Shown here: positions 23,001-34,310 of the stretch, piece by piece | Layout of the letters: each line of letters starts with the position of its first letter | How positions within the stretch are numbered: position 1 is the stretch's first letter | Source: Picochlorum sp. 'celeri' | Lineage: Eukaryota > Chlorophyta > Trebouxiophyceae | NCBI GenBank assembly: GCA_010909725.1 | Contig: JAACMV010000023.1 | Location: 1,227,371 to 1,291,370, forward strand | Direction: 5' to 3' | DNA length: 64,000 nucleotides | Position numbers and translations under genes: made by a program | Notes under the pieces: model-generated | Told to the model about the DNA's origin: nothing | What the model saw: the letters and a program-made list of their open reading frames with translations, nothing else | Database searches by the model: none

Positions 23001-25852
23001 TACAACACAGATAAAGTAAAGAAGTATGCAATATTCGGGACACATAAGAATGAAACGATGCATTCTCGTCGATCCACAGTAGACATAGTAAATTGTCTGG
23101 GAGCTGCTGCAAAGTAGTTCAAACAGAGAGCCCCTGACAGGATGAAATCAGGGTGATCAGCGTACCGATCACATATACTGCCTGCCAAATTTCCATCTGA
23201 AAAGTTCTCGAAGGAGTTTTGGAGGATGAATGGCCGCAGTGCAAACTTGCAGTGGACGGCACGCAAAAAAGAAATGGATGCACTCCTTGCCTACTCTCCA
23301 ACCATGGCCTCAACCTTCGCTGCAGCGAGAAGCATTGTTATCAAATAACGATGTACATTCAAAGTATTGAAAATATGCAAGAAACAGCAATGCATCGACG
23401 CTATTGTGCAAGAATCGGTGTGATCTAATTGAGTCCGTAGTCTCCTTAATTAGTACCACAGGCGGTCGACCTGACTTCACAAAATTTTCACACAAGCCAT
23501 TTTACACAGGGGCCCATAACTTTTCGAATATCGCACCAAATTTCCCCATTTTTGTTTCAATAGGCATATTTTCTTACCCTCTTTCGAAATAATAAAATAC
23601 GCCCCTCAGGAAAATTTGGGATTTAAGGAGGCCACCATCCTTTCTGTAAGTGGACATGTCCATGTCGCCTGTACAGGCCATCGCGATGCAGTACTAGTAC
23701 TAGTGCGCACTAGTGCGTGGATGTCGGCTATCAGATCAGTAAGAAGAGCCCCACAGACACGGAGTACACTGGTCGCGCATGTTCACACAGTTCTAAATGT
23801 TTTTGACAAATTTTTTTTTTGGCCCTACAATTACGTATAACTCCTCTACATACTATCGGTAATGCGCAAATGGCTAAATCCTTTCTGTGCAGAACACGAC
23901 GAGCACGCAAACCTCGACAATGCTCCCGAAAATGAGTAATGCGTCCCATCCAAGCATGTACGTGAACGTGCACGAACGTCAACTTGACGCCTCCGCGAAA
24001 TTGACTGCGTCAGCCTGTCCTCGACAGCCCTGGATGGGCGCATGTCTCCCCAAATCGGTCATGGATGCGAACACCTGTTTTTTTCGTGCAAAAGTCAGCT
24101 TTCTCGATAGAGGGCCAAATCACGCTCCACAAACACCAGAATAATGTCCATCAAGTATAGAATCTCACACTATTCAGGAGGTATCGATCGAGACCCTGCG
24201 CAAGGAGTTGGCCAAGCTCAACTGCCACGATGTGGTAGCGCAACGACCTTGCGGGTTCTCCTCCCGTGAGCTTGGAGCCCTCTAAAGCAGCGTAAATGAA
24301 ATTCAGAGAGAAAATAAGTCATATGCAGATTGATTGATACCACAGGCTGCTTTGGATCCGTCTGTTTGACACACCCGGCTGTGGGCAGTCATTTTTCGTT
24401 TTGGTCTGCGAAATCCTAGAGGGAAAACCCCAGCGGTTAGCACCATAGGAGGAAATCATTGGGCGGAAGTTGCGAACAAACTGCCAGGGCAGGATAGGAG
24501 TCTTTCAATTTCACATCACTGGGGAAGTGGCCCAAAGCATGGTCATAACCGTCACCAAGGTTGCAAACTTTGCAGCTGCAGCATCATTCAGATGGCTGAG
24601 CAGCCTTGAATGTTCCATGGTGTCAATCAGTAGAATCTTATATGTTACGCAGTGTAGTAGTGACCTCACGAATATGGAGCAAACAAAATGTCTCCACCAT
24701 CGCTGGGATCAAATGACAATTGATATCAACCCTGCCAGTCGACTGGCAGCGACAATGGCCATGGCCATGGAAGGCGCGCCTACCCGATACAAGGCAACGC
24801 ACGAGGGGCAAGACCCCTAGTATTGTAACAGGGCCCATGGTGACCTGTTACGAGAGGCATGAGGCCATGCTCCCCAGAGGTTCGAGAATGTCCATGAAGC
24901 TATACATGCCATGCCCCATTCATATGACGATAACTTCTATAACTTCTAAAATATGTATATCGCGAATGTATTTAATATAAGGCTCTGACAACGTCAAGGC
25001 AACCTTCCACTGCTGCCCCACGGGCTATCACGACCTCGGGCCCCGCACATGTTTTCACACTGGTATGACAAAAGGTAGTGTTGAGGAGTGACACACCTCG
25101 ACACCTCTGGCGGAACGAGACCTTACCAGCCACTAGAGATCTCGTCCCGTTACAAGTATTCACACAGATATAAGGCTGCTAAAAGCCCCTTTGGCGAAAC
25201 ACAAACTAGATATTTTTTACAAACCACCAAGTATGCCCAAACGGGCCAAAGCTCTCTGTATTCGACAAAACGGGTCCGTGTTGCTCGCGAAATTTGACCG
25301 AAATTGATGCCCACGTCCCATCCAATGGATACCGTGACCGAACCCCCACATCCATTTCGACACGCTCCGAAATCGACTCTCACGACCCATCCAAGGCGCC
25401 TGATGATCGTTTGGCGAGAGACGACCACGCCCCAAATGGGCCTGGAAAATCAGCTTTGTGGATACGCCGCAAAAGGCTCCGAGACACGCATAATGAAAAT
25501 CTTATCCAATACTGATGCTGTTATCGTCGACCATATGCCGACCAGACACGCATACATAGAGGTGGGTCTCAACTGCCATTGTTTGCAGTGCGCAACGAAC
25601 GACCTTGGCCGTCTCGCTGTTTCAGAGGGTGACGTGTCATATGTAGTGTATCTAATTTACGATGATTCGAATTCATTCCGTCGAAGAGTTTCCCTAAGGC
25701 GCAAAATCTATCGAAAAAGATATTGCTCGTTTGGATGAAATTTTGTTTTGAAGGCCTTTTCTGAATCGAAATTTTACTCTGTATTTCGTATTCGTGTAAT
25801 TCTCACCGAGTAACTTTGGTCTTCTTGTATTTCCAATAGGCACAGCAAAGTA
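20021..25852. other. 5.8 kb without a recognised gene
   Basis: Many short frames on both strands but no domain I recognise. Coding-like traces are a minus-strand helical segment at about 20649-20790, a plus-strand stretch near 21600-21830, and a plus-strand stretch 24180-24285 (ETLRKELAKLNCHDVVAQ). Stops and shifts interrupt each. Palindromic bits include gtactagtactagtgc near 23693. I read this as old transposon or pseudogene debris. Confidence 0.4.
20649..20960 (-). pseudogene. Coiled-coil-like coding remnant
   Basis: On the minus strand, frames read 'LHKVKEEHLEFDGRAKTLMS' (about 20885-20830) and, after a frame change near 20780, 'LKKHVAELQKEVKKLF' ending in a stop near 20649. Charged heptad-like composition suggests the C-terminal coiled coil of a larger, now broken protein. 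Similar charged C-termini occur in the KDZ gene at 60.2-60.68 kb, but I could not align them. No function is assigned. Confidence 0.3.
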
Positions 25853-27220
25853 ATGGTTGGCCACGGACCCGTGAGTTGTGGTGCTAGCGTTGGAATATAT
25901 GAGAATCACCCCATAGAGTATATGTTGGACTCTAAGCAGGAGTCAACTCAAGAGAAGAGGGGGGATTCTTCACAGAGGCCATCATCCAAATCATCATTTG
26001 CAGTGGAGGTTTGGGAACAGCAGTCAAAAAAGAACAAGTCAGCTATTGTATCAATCGTTGGTCTATATATTCCGGATGAGGAATTTCGATCTCGTGAAAG
26101 GGACTTCCAGATGCATGTGTCTCGGTCACTGTCTATTGAGGTAGCGCATCTGGAATATTTTTCTGTCGCTGGGAGGTGCCCTGTGAGCAGCAATGACATT
26201 GATAATGCAGTGCTGAACGGGGATATCGTAGAGATGAATCCCAATGTGGTGCGACGGTTTGCTATTGACTACGAAGGATCAAAGGCGCTGCAGAATATCA
26301 TCTTGTCTCATGGTAAAGCATCATTTCGAATATACGAGGCACTGGCAAAGGATATTGTGAATTTATGCTTGGATATGTATGGAAATTACACGGTACAGTG
26401 TTTACTGACGGCAGCATCTCGCAGTGTTGCATCGCAGCTGGGAGATGTGATTGTGTCCAATGTGTTGCCATTCTCGTTGAACTTTCATGGGTGCCGAGTG
26501 GTCCAGTGTGCCATGAAACATCTGACCATGGAATATAGGGTGAAGATGTGTGATGCCCTAGAACCATTTGCACTGCATTGCCTTCAAAGTCAGAATGCTA
26601 ATCATGTGATTGGTGCTCTTCTGAGGTTACCACACGAAGACAGGCCAATGCACGTGCCACGAATTCATGCATGTTTATGTCGCCATGCACTTGTCTTAGC
26701 GAGACATAAGTACGGCGTCACGGTATTAAGAACTGCATTAGAGTCTGAAATCTCGACGGATGTGTCGAAGGAAGCCACAAAGCATCTCCTGGAGGCATTG
26801 AGTGATCTCGTCTATGATGAGTATGGAAACTATCTGGTTCAGAACTTGATACAGGAAAACATGTATGGTTCTCGTCATGCAGTTCAAGAATTCCTTTTGC
26901 AGTGTTCTTTATTGACGTTGGCCTGTGACAAGTTTGGCTCGAATGTATTTGAAACATCCCTGTTGAACAGCGACCCAGAGCAGAGCGATGCACTTATCAT
27001 TGCATTCCTGGAACAATGTCAGGCTGCTGGGCAGACTGATGAGGTCCTTGCAAATATATCTACGAATAGATATGGGAATTATGTTATTCAGAGAATGTTG
27101 GATGTCTCATCCTTCCGAGTTCGTCGGATGGTGTCCAGGCATCTGGCACTGCATTGTGCAATGCTTGCAGGGAGCAAGCACGGCAAGCATATTGCGAGAA
27201 AGCTCCTCCAGGACGAATAA
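25853..27220 (+). CDS. PUF (Pumilio-family) RNA-binding protein
   Basis: The 455-residue protein has a roughly 130-residue low-complexity N-terminus and then a PUF array. RNA-contacting triplets are R1 S143/K144/Q147, R2 N178/Y179/Q182, R3 C214/R215/Q218, R4 N250/H251/G254, R5 V289/T290/R293, R6 N326/Y327/Q330, R7 S363/N364/E367 and R8 N409/Y410/Q413. A C-terminal cap repeat (GKHIARKLL) follows. By the established PUF code (SE = G, NQ = U, C/S-Q = A) it should bind 5'-UGU-N-N-AUA-3', with R4 and R5 lacking the canonical glutamine. PUF proteins bind 3' UTRs of target mRNAs in the cytoplasm and repress or localise them. Read as a single exon; the terminator is TAA. This is the only clear RNA-regulatory gene of the window. 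Confidence 0.9.
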   Translation: MVGHGPVSCGASVGIYENHPIEYMLDSKQESTQEKRGDSSQRPSSKSSFAVEVWEQQSKKNKSAIVSIVGLYIPDEEFRSRERDFQMHVSRSLSIEVAHLEYFSVAGRCPVSSNDIDNAVLNGDIVEMNPNVVRRFAIDYEGSKALQNIILSHGKASFRIYEALAKDIVNLCLDMYGNYTVQCLLTAASRSVASQLGDVIVSNVLPFSLNFHGCRVVQCAMKHLTMEYRVKMCDALEPFALHCLQSQNANHVIGALLRLPHEDRPMHVPRIHACLCRHALVLARHKYGVTVLRTALESEISTDVSKEATKHLLEALSDLVYDEYGNYLVQNLIQENMYGSRHAVQEFLLQCSLLTLACDKFGSNVFETSLLNSDPEQSDALIIAFLEQCQAAGQTDEVLANISTNRYGNYVIQRMLDVSSFRVRRMVSRHLALHCAMLAGSKHGKHIARKLLQDE

Positions 27221-27517
27221 TCATGCCACACAAGCCGTTTTCCATATATTACTCGTGTGAGTTGATGATATATCACAGCCTACACGTCTTTGTTTGATCC
27301 AATGGAAGTCATTCACGAAGAAGTTAAATTGAAGGCCACAGGTCGCCAGCTCGAGCAGTAGTCTTGCACATTGCGTGGATTGCCACGGACAACGTGCTCC
27401 AGGATATCTGGAAGAGAAGATGTCGTGAAGAAATGTGAACCAGTGTTTCATCCCCTCTGCTTTTTTGATGACGAATGAGGCATACACAAATCTGTTCTCA
27501 CACAAGATGGTGAACAC
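27221..27517 (-). CDS. Possible hypothetical ORF, convergent with PUF gene
   Basis: A 98-codon open frame reading 'ENRFVYASFVIKKAEGMKHW' and 'LQFNFFVNDFHWIKQ' looks more protein-like than its neighbours. A possible 46-nt GT-AG intron lies inside it. It has no recognised domain and its stop touches the PUF stop codon, so it could equally be antisense to that gene's 3' UTR. Confidence 0.25.
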   Translation of the reverse strand: MFTILCENRFVYASFVIKKAEGMKHWFTFLHDIFSSRYPGARCPWQSTQCARLLLELATCGLQFNFFVNDFHWIKQRRVGCDISSTHTSNIWKTACVA

Positions 27518-27937
27518 TCCTCCTGTTATGTCTCCTGGCTAGTAGAACGCATGATTGCACTTATCTAACCCTTACTTCAAAGTTATGTAAAAGGGGATAC
27601 ATTTGATAGCCTGCGAAGGCTTGTGTGAACGAGACTTTGCGTAATCCAGCTGCCGGTCAATATTGGAGAAGGATGTGAGATGTAGTGCATGCCCAGACAA
27701 TACAAGACTGTATTGTAATGTGTTACACAATTGAATTTGTGATATGAATGAGAAATTAAAATGAGTCGTACAGCATTGACTCTCCATTTTAGATCCTAGA
27801 TAGACTGTGTAATATTCATAGAAATAGTAACTTGATTGATAGCTGTTTTTTCTTTGGTGAAAGCTCATACACCATTTCTGTGAGCCAATATTTTTTTCCT
27901 CGCTCAAGTTTGAGCAATCTTGAACCCAAATACATTG

Positions 27938-29082
27938 TCACCCGCTCAACGGGCAATTTGTCCCACAGCAGCAGAAGCGACTAGAGCCAGTGGATGGTGT
28001 AGTACACTCCGAGGCAGCACCATTGTACTGCAGGTTGCCGTTCCACACACCGGGAGCATCGGCATTTGGCTCTCCCAAAGGATTAAGGCCAGCTGCATTC
28101 ACTCCCAAGATGCTAGCTACGTACCTGCCTTCCTCCTCTGTTTGCATGACTCTCATACTACTCAAGACACAGGCCCCACCTGCAGCTTCGCATGTGCCTG
28201 TGCACGAGTCTCCGGCCGCCCCCAAGACCCAGCCAATCGATCTGCAATTCATGTACTCAATTGTCAATATAAATTAAGTGTATTTGTAGGTCAGTATACA
28301 TTGCGCAGCAAACGTCTGTCACTCGCTCGCGTGGCTTGAGCAGGAGCTTGGACGTTGCCATACTACTCACTCTGTGGATGTGCCATAGCTTTGGAGCAGG
28401 CCCCTTGTGTTTTGCACTCCTGGAAGCTTGAAGAAGTCTGCAGTTAATGCATTCAAAATAAGAGTTATAATTAATGGGAAAGAAATTAATGAAGCCAGAT
28501 AAGTCTACCCTCCATATGGAAGTGGCCTGGTTTCTGGTATATCAACAGGCAGCTCACTGTCAATCAGCAATTTTTCAAATAAACGAGCGCAGATTTTTTA
28601 TTGTACTCAAGAGGAGGTTGGCATTCTGGTCTTGCTATCAAAAGCAACCTTGTACTTCCCATCAACCAATTACGTCCTCCATGAACGGTCCGACAAGGAC
28701 AACAAGGTTTCAATCATGGATTCCGACTTGGAATACCCTCCCCCGTAAAGACTATATACGACGGATATTTAAGAAATATCCGGGCAAATTTTCGTTTGTT
28801 TCGACTTAAATAATCCATATTTTGCTTACGGCGTAGTAATGCGCGCACCTTGTGTCTCGACATTGGAGGATAGGTCGAACCGCATCTGAGCGCTGCATCT
28901 CCCTGCAAAGAAAATGGTGAGAAATACTAGACGAAAATTTTTTGCGTGAAGTAAGCAACTGGATTTCGAGCAAGAAGCGGAGGGCAGAAAGTAATTCCAG
29001 TTTGCAGCTAGTTGAACCTGAGTGGCCACGTACCAAATAGAAGTGTATACGCAAGAGCTGCAAGATGCCAAATATTACGCAT
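27938..29082 (-). CDS. Secreted cysteine-rich protein, four exons
   Basis: Exons 29082-29034, 28902-28849, 28437-28371 and 28241-27938 join with matching phases (introns 131, 411 and 129 nt, all GT-AG) into 157 aa. Exon 1 and the start of exon 2 encode a signal peptide (MRNIWHLAALAYTLLFGGRC). The last exon holds a Cys-rich module: 'GWVLGAAGDSCTGTCEAAGG', a central Gly/Asn-rich segment, and 'SSRFCCCGTNCPLSG' at the C-terminus, with nine or more cysteines that could form disulphides. The arrangement W-x-LG...G-x-SC...C...RFC-x-C recalls small extracellular modules I have seen in algal and protist secreted proteins, but I cannot name the family. Probably extracellular or cell-surface. No frame reading without splicing covers it. 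Confidence 0.65.
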
Positions 29083-29156
29083 GTTTCCTGAAACTTTGTA
29101 TATATATATGCGTACTTTTTTTTAAACAATCTCGCGTGCTAAGAGGAATTATATCA

Positions 29157-29218
29157 TGCATGTATGATTTTACATCAATGCCACCCTGACCAGGTCGCAT
29201 CTTGATCAAGCGGGTACA
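29157..29218 (-). mobile_element. 3' end of LINE family 2, short copy
   Basis: gtatgattttacatcaatgc ... tcttgatcaagcgggta, matching 29304-29370. Only the terminal 60 bp are present. Confidence 0.6.
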
Positions 29219-29246
29219 TAATTAATTAATTAGTGTGTGTGATGGT

Positions 29247-29297
29247 GTAAGTAGGAAGGAAGATCTCCTGCTTAATATATCTAATTAAGACCTGTTT
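29247..29297 (+). repeat. Short interspersed repeat (R4), copy 1
   Basis: The gtaagtaggaaggaagatct ... tctaattaagacctg block recurs at about 50034-50084. Part of it resembles the 3' flank of the Helitron (14041-14057). Confidence 0.55.
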
Positions 29298-29303
29298 GAT
29301 TAT

Positions 29304-30310
29304 TATGTATGTATGATTTTACATCAATGCCCCCTGACCAGGTCGCCTCTTGATCAAGTGGGGTACCTGTGGTGGGGTACCCAGGGCTCCGTGAAAAGAA
29401 ATAAGAAAAAGGAAAAGACAAAGACAAAACTAACGACACACTACTATCAGAATCTTCTCGAGATTTGAAAACTCCACTTGAAATGAAACTGAGACTCAGA
29501 AGATTATCGAAAGTCCTCTCACCCAGGTTCTATGCAAAAGATAAACATGGTATCGGCATATTCTGAACCACGTGAGACAGACGACCAAAACAAGGGGCAC
29601 AAATCTATCCGTGTACTGAAATTACTGTTGAGGGGAAAAAGGCGACACCAGAGGAGAGACCTGCCAGCACTGGGCTTCCTGTGACCACTGAAGAGGAGCT
29701 GAAGAAGCCAGAGAGGGGGATCCTGCCTCCAAAACGTGTGTGTAACACGTTAAAATGGATACGCATACCTTGCGAGTCAGCTGTATGTAAGAATCAATGG
29801 ATTTGACTCTCTGGTCGCGCTGAGCCTTGTATATGGTCTTCCTAACTGTATCAATACTGTACGTCGTGGCAATGCATATCAAGGCCCAAGCATCCAAGGG
29901 ATAATTGCCCCAGGGATGAACCATCCATATGGATCTAATAATATCCTGAGCTGCCTGTAGATCTACCTGAAATAAGTTGCTGCATAAGGGGAGCGCGATG
30001 GGGCAATGGTAAAAGAAATGAGCTCTGCCTGGTTGGACTGGACTAAAATGGCAAATACAGGGCTGATCGACTTTAATTCTTTCACTGGTGATACCTGTCC
30101 TCATAATCGTTTCCCAGAAGGCGATCTTATAAGCTGAGGGAATCGGAAGCCGCGAGAGGGGCGGTAAGACACGATAAAGTGGGCGCCATCGGATGGGGTG
30201 CTGGAACAAGCACTCCTGAGAATCTGACATCCGTTTATCTTGGATGATTTCCAGCCACTGCTGCCATCGATAGTTTTTATCAGCTTGCTGTCCTTCGGTG
30301 AGGAGGATAT
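29304..30310 (-). mobile_element. LINE family 2, 5'-truncated copy
   Basis: The minus-strand ORF 30230-29622 is followed by a 3' UTR that ends with tcttatttcttttcacggag, then the conserved ggtacc...ggcgacctggtcaggggg block and a CATACATA tail at 29304. The same 3' end occurs alone at 12559-12645, 29157-29218 and 42048-42118. The 5' end is lost near 30310, beside another LINE. Confidence 0.75.
29622..30230 (-). CDS. LINE ORF2 C-terminal fragment (family 2)
   Basis: 202 codons reading 'RPLYRVLPPLSRLPIPSAYK', 'AFWETIMRTGITSERIKVDQ' and then 'CICHFSPVQPGRAHFFYHCP'. This parallels the family 1 sequence 'LPSIYKLPFWEILMDTQVNA' ... 'CVCGHSNATPGRNHYYTTEC', so it is the post-RT Cys/His region of ORF2. 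The RT itself is absent. No stop breaks this fragment. Confidence 0.7.
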   Translation of the reverse strand: MSDSQECLFQHPIRWRPLYRVLPPLSRLPIPSAYKIAFWETIMRTGITSERIKVDQPCICHFSPVQPGRAHFFYHCPIALPLCSNLFQVDLQAAQDIIRSIWMVHPWGNYPLDAWALICIATTYSIDTVRKTIYKAQRDQRVKSIDSYIQLTRKVCVSILTCYTHVLEAGSPSLASSAPLQWSQEAQCWQVSPLVSPFSPQQ

Positions 30311-30429
30311 TAATTTAATACATGTATTATAAGGGCGGATCAAATCGATTGTGGGATTTCTATTAGTGACTTCGAAAAAATCCTATGGGGGAGCGGGGCG
30401 TCTTTTAATAACTGATAATTTGATAAAGG

Positions 30430-33012
30430 TGCCAAGCCGGCATCCAATCGCCTCTTAAAACCTCTGAATCCATGCGTATGGATATCCCGATTTACAGAAA
30501 AGGACCCACGTATCAGGCCATCAATTACAGACCCATCACCCTACTCAACACAGATTATCGAATTTTTACTCAGATACTTCTTGCGAAATTGAAAGGACCG
30601 TTGCAGCAGTTGATCAGCCCCACACAGACAGCCTTTCTGCCAGGGCGGAGCCCTATGGATAAAGTTTGACCTCTCCAACTCATTCCACAGCACTTGCAAC
30701 TTGAGCAGAAATCAGCCTTCCTAGCGGTTTGCGACTTTTCCAAAGCATATGATAAGGTTGATCGACGATTTCTCATGAAAATTTGCCAATGCTTGCAGAT
30801 GCCTCCCTCACTCCAACACTGAATCGCAGTCTTGCTGGAGAATACGTATAGTCAGGTCTACTATAATGGAGCCTTCTCCAAACGCAGACAATTTGAAGCA
30901 GGCGTACGCCAGGGCGACCCTGTTTCTCCATATTTGTACCTTTTGATCGGCTATATCCTCGCTCGAGGGCTGGAAAAACACAGAATTGGCATCAGGCTAC
31001 CTATGACACACAAGATGCAACACTATCTTCATGGAGGACTACAGCACTGCCCTCACGAGCTGTATATTCCTACATTACAATATGCAGATGATAACACGGT
31101 ACCATTAAGTAGCTACGCGGATGTCTCGCGATTCATCAACATCATGCATCGATTTGGACGAGGCACTGGACAGGTTCAGGACCTGAATATGACCAAAACA
31201 TTGCTCCTCCCCATTGGACAGCCGGCAGAGCACCCCCGGACAATCGCAGGCCTCCAGGTGGTGAGTGAAGCAACGATCCTAGGTTTCCAGGTCCAGGCAC
31301 ATACAGGCGCCTTTGCCATAGACTGGGACACTCGAGTCGCCAAACTGAAAACAGCCATTTGAAAAGTCAAAGCAAGACATTTATCACCATGTAGCAAATT
31401 TAGAATTGTCTCGACATACCTTTCCTAAAGATTTATACTATGCAGAAGTTGTGAAGCCCACTGCAGCACAGGTAAAGGAAGTCTGGACAGCCATACGCCA
31501 ACTCCTCCACAGCAACTTTTGGAGAAGCACAGCTTTTGCAGCCAATCCAAAAGAAGGAGGCCTTGGCTGTTTACCCCTTCAGGCCCACCTCTCTGCGCGT
31601 GATTTGAAGTGGTATATTCTTTTATTCACAGCTGGCGCCGAGAAAGCATGGGTTCAATTAGCGTGGAATATCTTTTTGAAGATGCAGGATGGTCAGCATA
31701 CAGGCATACCTGCCTGTTTGCCCATCCACCTTCTACAGAGAGGCATCCCGGCTGTTCCCAATTTTGAGCTACAGCCCACAGTTTACCATCACGAGCCTGC
31801 TTATTTACGGTACGAGCCAGCTACCCTACTATTTACATCTAGCATATATGCATACCATCTCGCAGATCTTCAGAGCGCCATACTACAGAATCAGGAGACA
31901 GGAACATATGTCATGAATGGCCTTCAAGGCGAACTAGGATGGCAGATACACCCTAAATGCACTATAACATTAGATACATATACAGTGAAGCAAGGAACTA
32001 GCTTTGTCACACGAGTAGATAGACAGCACCGCACGCAGACGCCTCCGGAGCTGGTTGAGATCATAGCGAGTGTGCCTAGACCACTCCACAGAATCTATCA
32101 AGCCTTTGCAACAGCTTCAGCTTCCCATCTATCTATAAACTCCCTTTCTGGGAGATCCTCATGGATACTCAGGTGAATGCTCAGAAGACGCAGAAAGAAA
32201 AAGCATGTGTTTGTGGCCACTCAAATGCCCACACCAGGTAAAACCATTATTATACCACAGAATGCAGCATAGCTTGTAGCCTATATCAGCACCTTGCCAC
32301 AGGTCTGGGCATTCCAGTCAACCAGGTGTTGCACTCCATTTGGACCAACCAGCCTCCATCACATCTTCCATACCCCTCGGACACTTGGGGGTCTCATCGT
32401 GGTGGCGTGCAGTTATAGCTTGGATGATATTCGACACGACGATCTCAAGGCCCGCGGCAGAACGCTACATCTGCACAGTTTATTGACACCCTCATCAGCA
32501 CATTCAATGAGGTATTAGATGCTTATAAAGATAGCCTTTCTCCCGGGTCGGTAGCTCAGACATGTCTTCCCATCATTCGTTGGCGAGATGCTGAGCACCG
32601 CTGGGAACTTGCCAGGTAGTTTGTGCCTCCTGTAGGTCTTCTCCCCTCTTGCACTAGCTTCTTTTCCCCTCTTTCGGTTGCCTCAGACCTCAGTTTTTAT
32701 TATTGGATAGCTACTTCTCGCTGGAAACTTGTGGTTTTACGGTACTCTGGATCAAGGTCGTTTATGACAGTTTTACCTGCTAGAGTTACTCTGACACTGG
32801 TCTCCTCCCTGTATCAGTGGGTTGATAACAGGTGGAGTCGTATCTCGAGTTGAATCAATAGCCTAGATTTATTTGCCACGGCATGTGTTTTCTCTGTTTT
32901 CTTATTTTTTTTTTCCTCTTCGCCAATGATGTCTGGAGTGGGGCCTCCGACGGACGAATTCCTCCGTCGACCGGGAACTCCCAGGCTGGTGCTGTAGCCC
33001 ACACTAATTAAT
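30430..33012 (+). mobile_element. LINE family 1, copy B (RT to 3' tail)
   Basis: The longest copy of family 1 in the window: reverse-transcriptase motifs, C-terminal Cys/His region, 3' UTR and the attaattaatt tail. The endonuclease part is missing, so it is 5'-truncated. The last 1.1 kb is nearly identical to 1535-2657. Confidence 0.85.
30460..32614 (+). pseudogene. LINE reverse transcriptase (ORF2), family 1, broken
   Basis: RT motifs in order: 'NYRPITLLNTDYRIFTQILL', 'PTQTAFLPGR', 'AVCDFSKAYDKVDRRFL' (first catalytic Asp), 'GVRQGDPVSPYLYLLIGYIL' and 'LQYADDNTVP' (YADD). TGA codons interrupt after 'PMDKV' (30667), after 'SLQH' (about 30822) and after 'LKTAI' (31360). Frame changes follow near 31405-31430 and repeatedly between 32020 and 32460. 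It cannot make a full protein. The first two TGAs lie where LINE family 3 has tryptophan, consistent with G-to-A decay. Confidence 0.85.
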
Positions 33013-33055
33013 TAAATTCCGGAAGCTTCAGCGGGGCTTTGATCGCGACACAAGA

Positions 33056-33616
33056 GTGGCAGTGCCGGATATTTGTTTCATAACTTTGTCTATTAATATG
33101 AAACGTGACCATTTCTGCGTAGATTGTAGGGTAAAGTCCACAAGAAATACCAAGAGACGACTAATACCCTCCGAGGTGACGTCAGCACTTATGACGGTAG
33201 AGGATGGTACTTCAGGGAACAGGGTCGATCGAGAAGAAAGATTCGCAGAATGGGACAACAGAAACGTTTTGAATCCCCAGGACAACCAAGACGCTGCGTT
33301 CGAGGTCGATTCAAAACGTTTGCCCCATTCTTTATGTGAAGCTGAGAGCAAGCAAGAAAAGGAGAGGAGTACTTTGCTATCGCATCACGAACCTCCTCCT
33401 GAAGGAAATTATGTCCTCTGGAGGGTGGATTCATCACAAAACGATAATTCTGATAAATTTATAAAGATTCTTACCTCTATAGGATCAAATTACGGCCATA
33501 TTGATGATATTGCTTCCCCGTTTGAGGATCCTGAGATCTTGGCCCTCCAGCCAAACTCATCAGGAAGCACTAGTTGTGATGCCAGCATGCATGAATGCAT
33601 CCTTTCCTCGGAATAA
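33056..33616 (+). CDS. Hypothetical acidic 186-aa protein
   Basis: Open frame immediately downstream of a LINE family 1 tail. It has a short Cys pair near the N-terminus (HFCVDCRVKSTRNTKRR), then acidic, Ser/Asn/Asp-rich sequence (DREERFAEWDNRNVLNPQDN). There is no signal peptide or membrane segment. Codon composition looks protein-like but no family is recognised. It may be an exon of a gene disrupted by the LINE insertion, or spurious. Confidence 0.35.
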   Translation: MAVPDICFITLSINMKRDHFCVDCRVKSTRNTKRRLIPSEVTSALMTVEDGTSGNRVDREERFAEWDNRNVLNPQDNQDAAFEVDSKRLPHSLCEAESKQEKERSTLLSHHEPPPEGNYVLWRVDSSQNDNSDKFIKILTSIGSNYGHIDDIASPFEDPEILALQPNSSGSTSCDASMHECILSSE

Positions 33617-34202
33617 CATTGTGCAGTATGCCCAGTTCTTTCCGTTAGACCCTGTAATAACAGAGATGAATCTCCTGGATCTCTCTAATTATTAAGGAAT
33701 CGGATTTCTAGAAGGATTACACAATATGAACGCGATGTTGAGCATATGCTCGAGGGCTCTTTTGTTCATCTTTGCATGTCATCAGAATACTATCCATCGT
33801 AAAATATTGTCATCAACGCCTCTGCTGTCCGGATACTCAGCATATCTCACATCCTAGTACAGGGTCGCCCAGCAGCTTATATCTGCAAGGCAATGTTGTA
33901 ATAAACCTTTGCAGGCTATTATCAAATGCAACAGCTTTCACATTTGGCCGGTTTTCCAAGAAAATTATCGGATTGAACAAAGGCGTATGGAAATAGCAGC
34001 TTGAATTCAATGAGTGCCAACGCACACCTGGCACAAAATGAAAATGTAGCATATATGCCTTTTAAATCATCTTGGAACCAGAAGTCCAAATTGATGACTT
34101 TAGTCGACCCAGCAATGGCAGTTTTCGACTGCGCTGGAGAAGCGTGCTGAAGACCCTCAATATTCACCTTAGACTTTGCTGCAGCTGGATTTCTCGTCAA
34201 AA

Positions 34203-34310
34203 CTGTAACAGCATAGATGATGCCTCAAGGCACTCTCTTATTGAGGAATCAATCTACCAAGAAGATTACACAATATAACCATGAACCAGAGTCTATACTC
34301 GAGGACTCAT
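34203..34310 (+). repeat. Interspersed repeat R5
   Basis: The ctgtaacagca...gatga...ctctta block followed by agattacacaatataaccatgaa and tctatactcgagga recurs at 37323-37426 and, less well, at 33693-33757. Confidence 0.6.

Noticed and set aside
9675..27938. Genome-wide reassignment of TGA to Trp
   Set aside because: Host genes end sensibly at TGA (10589, 10806, 27938) and reading through gives unconvincing sequence; the LINE TGAs fit ordinary decay.
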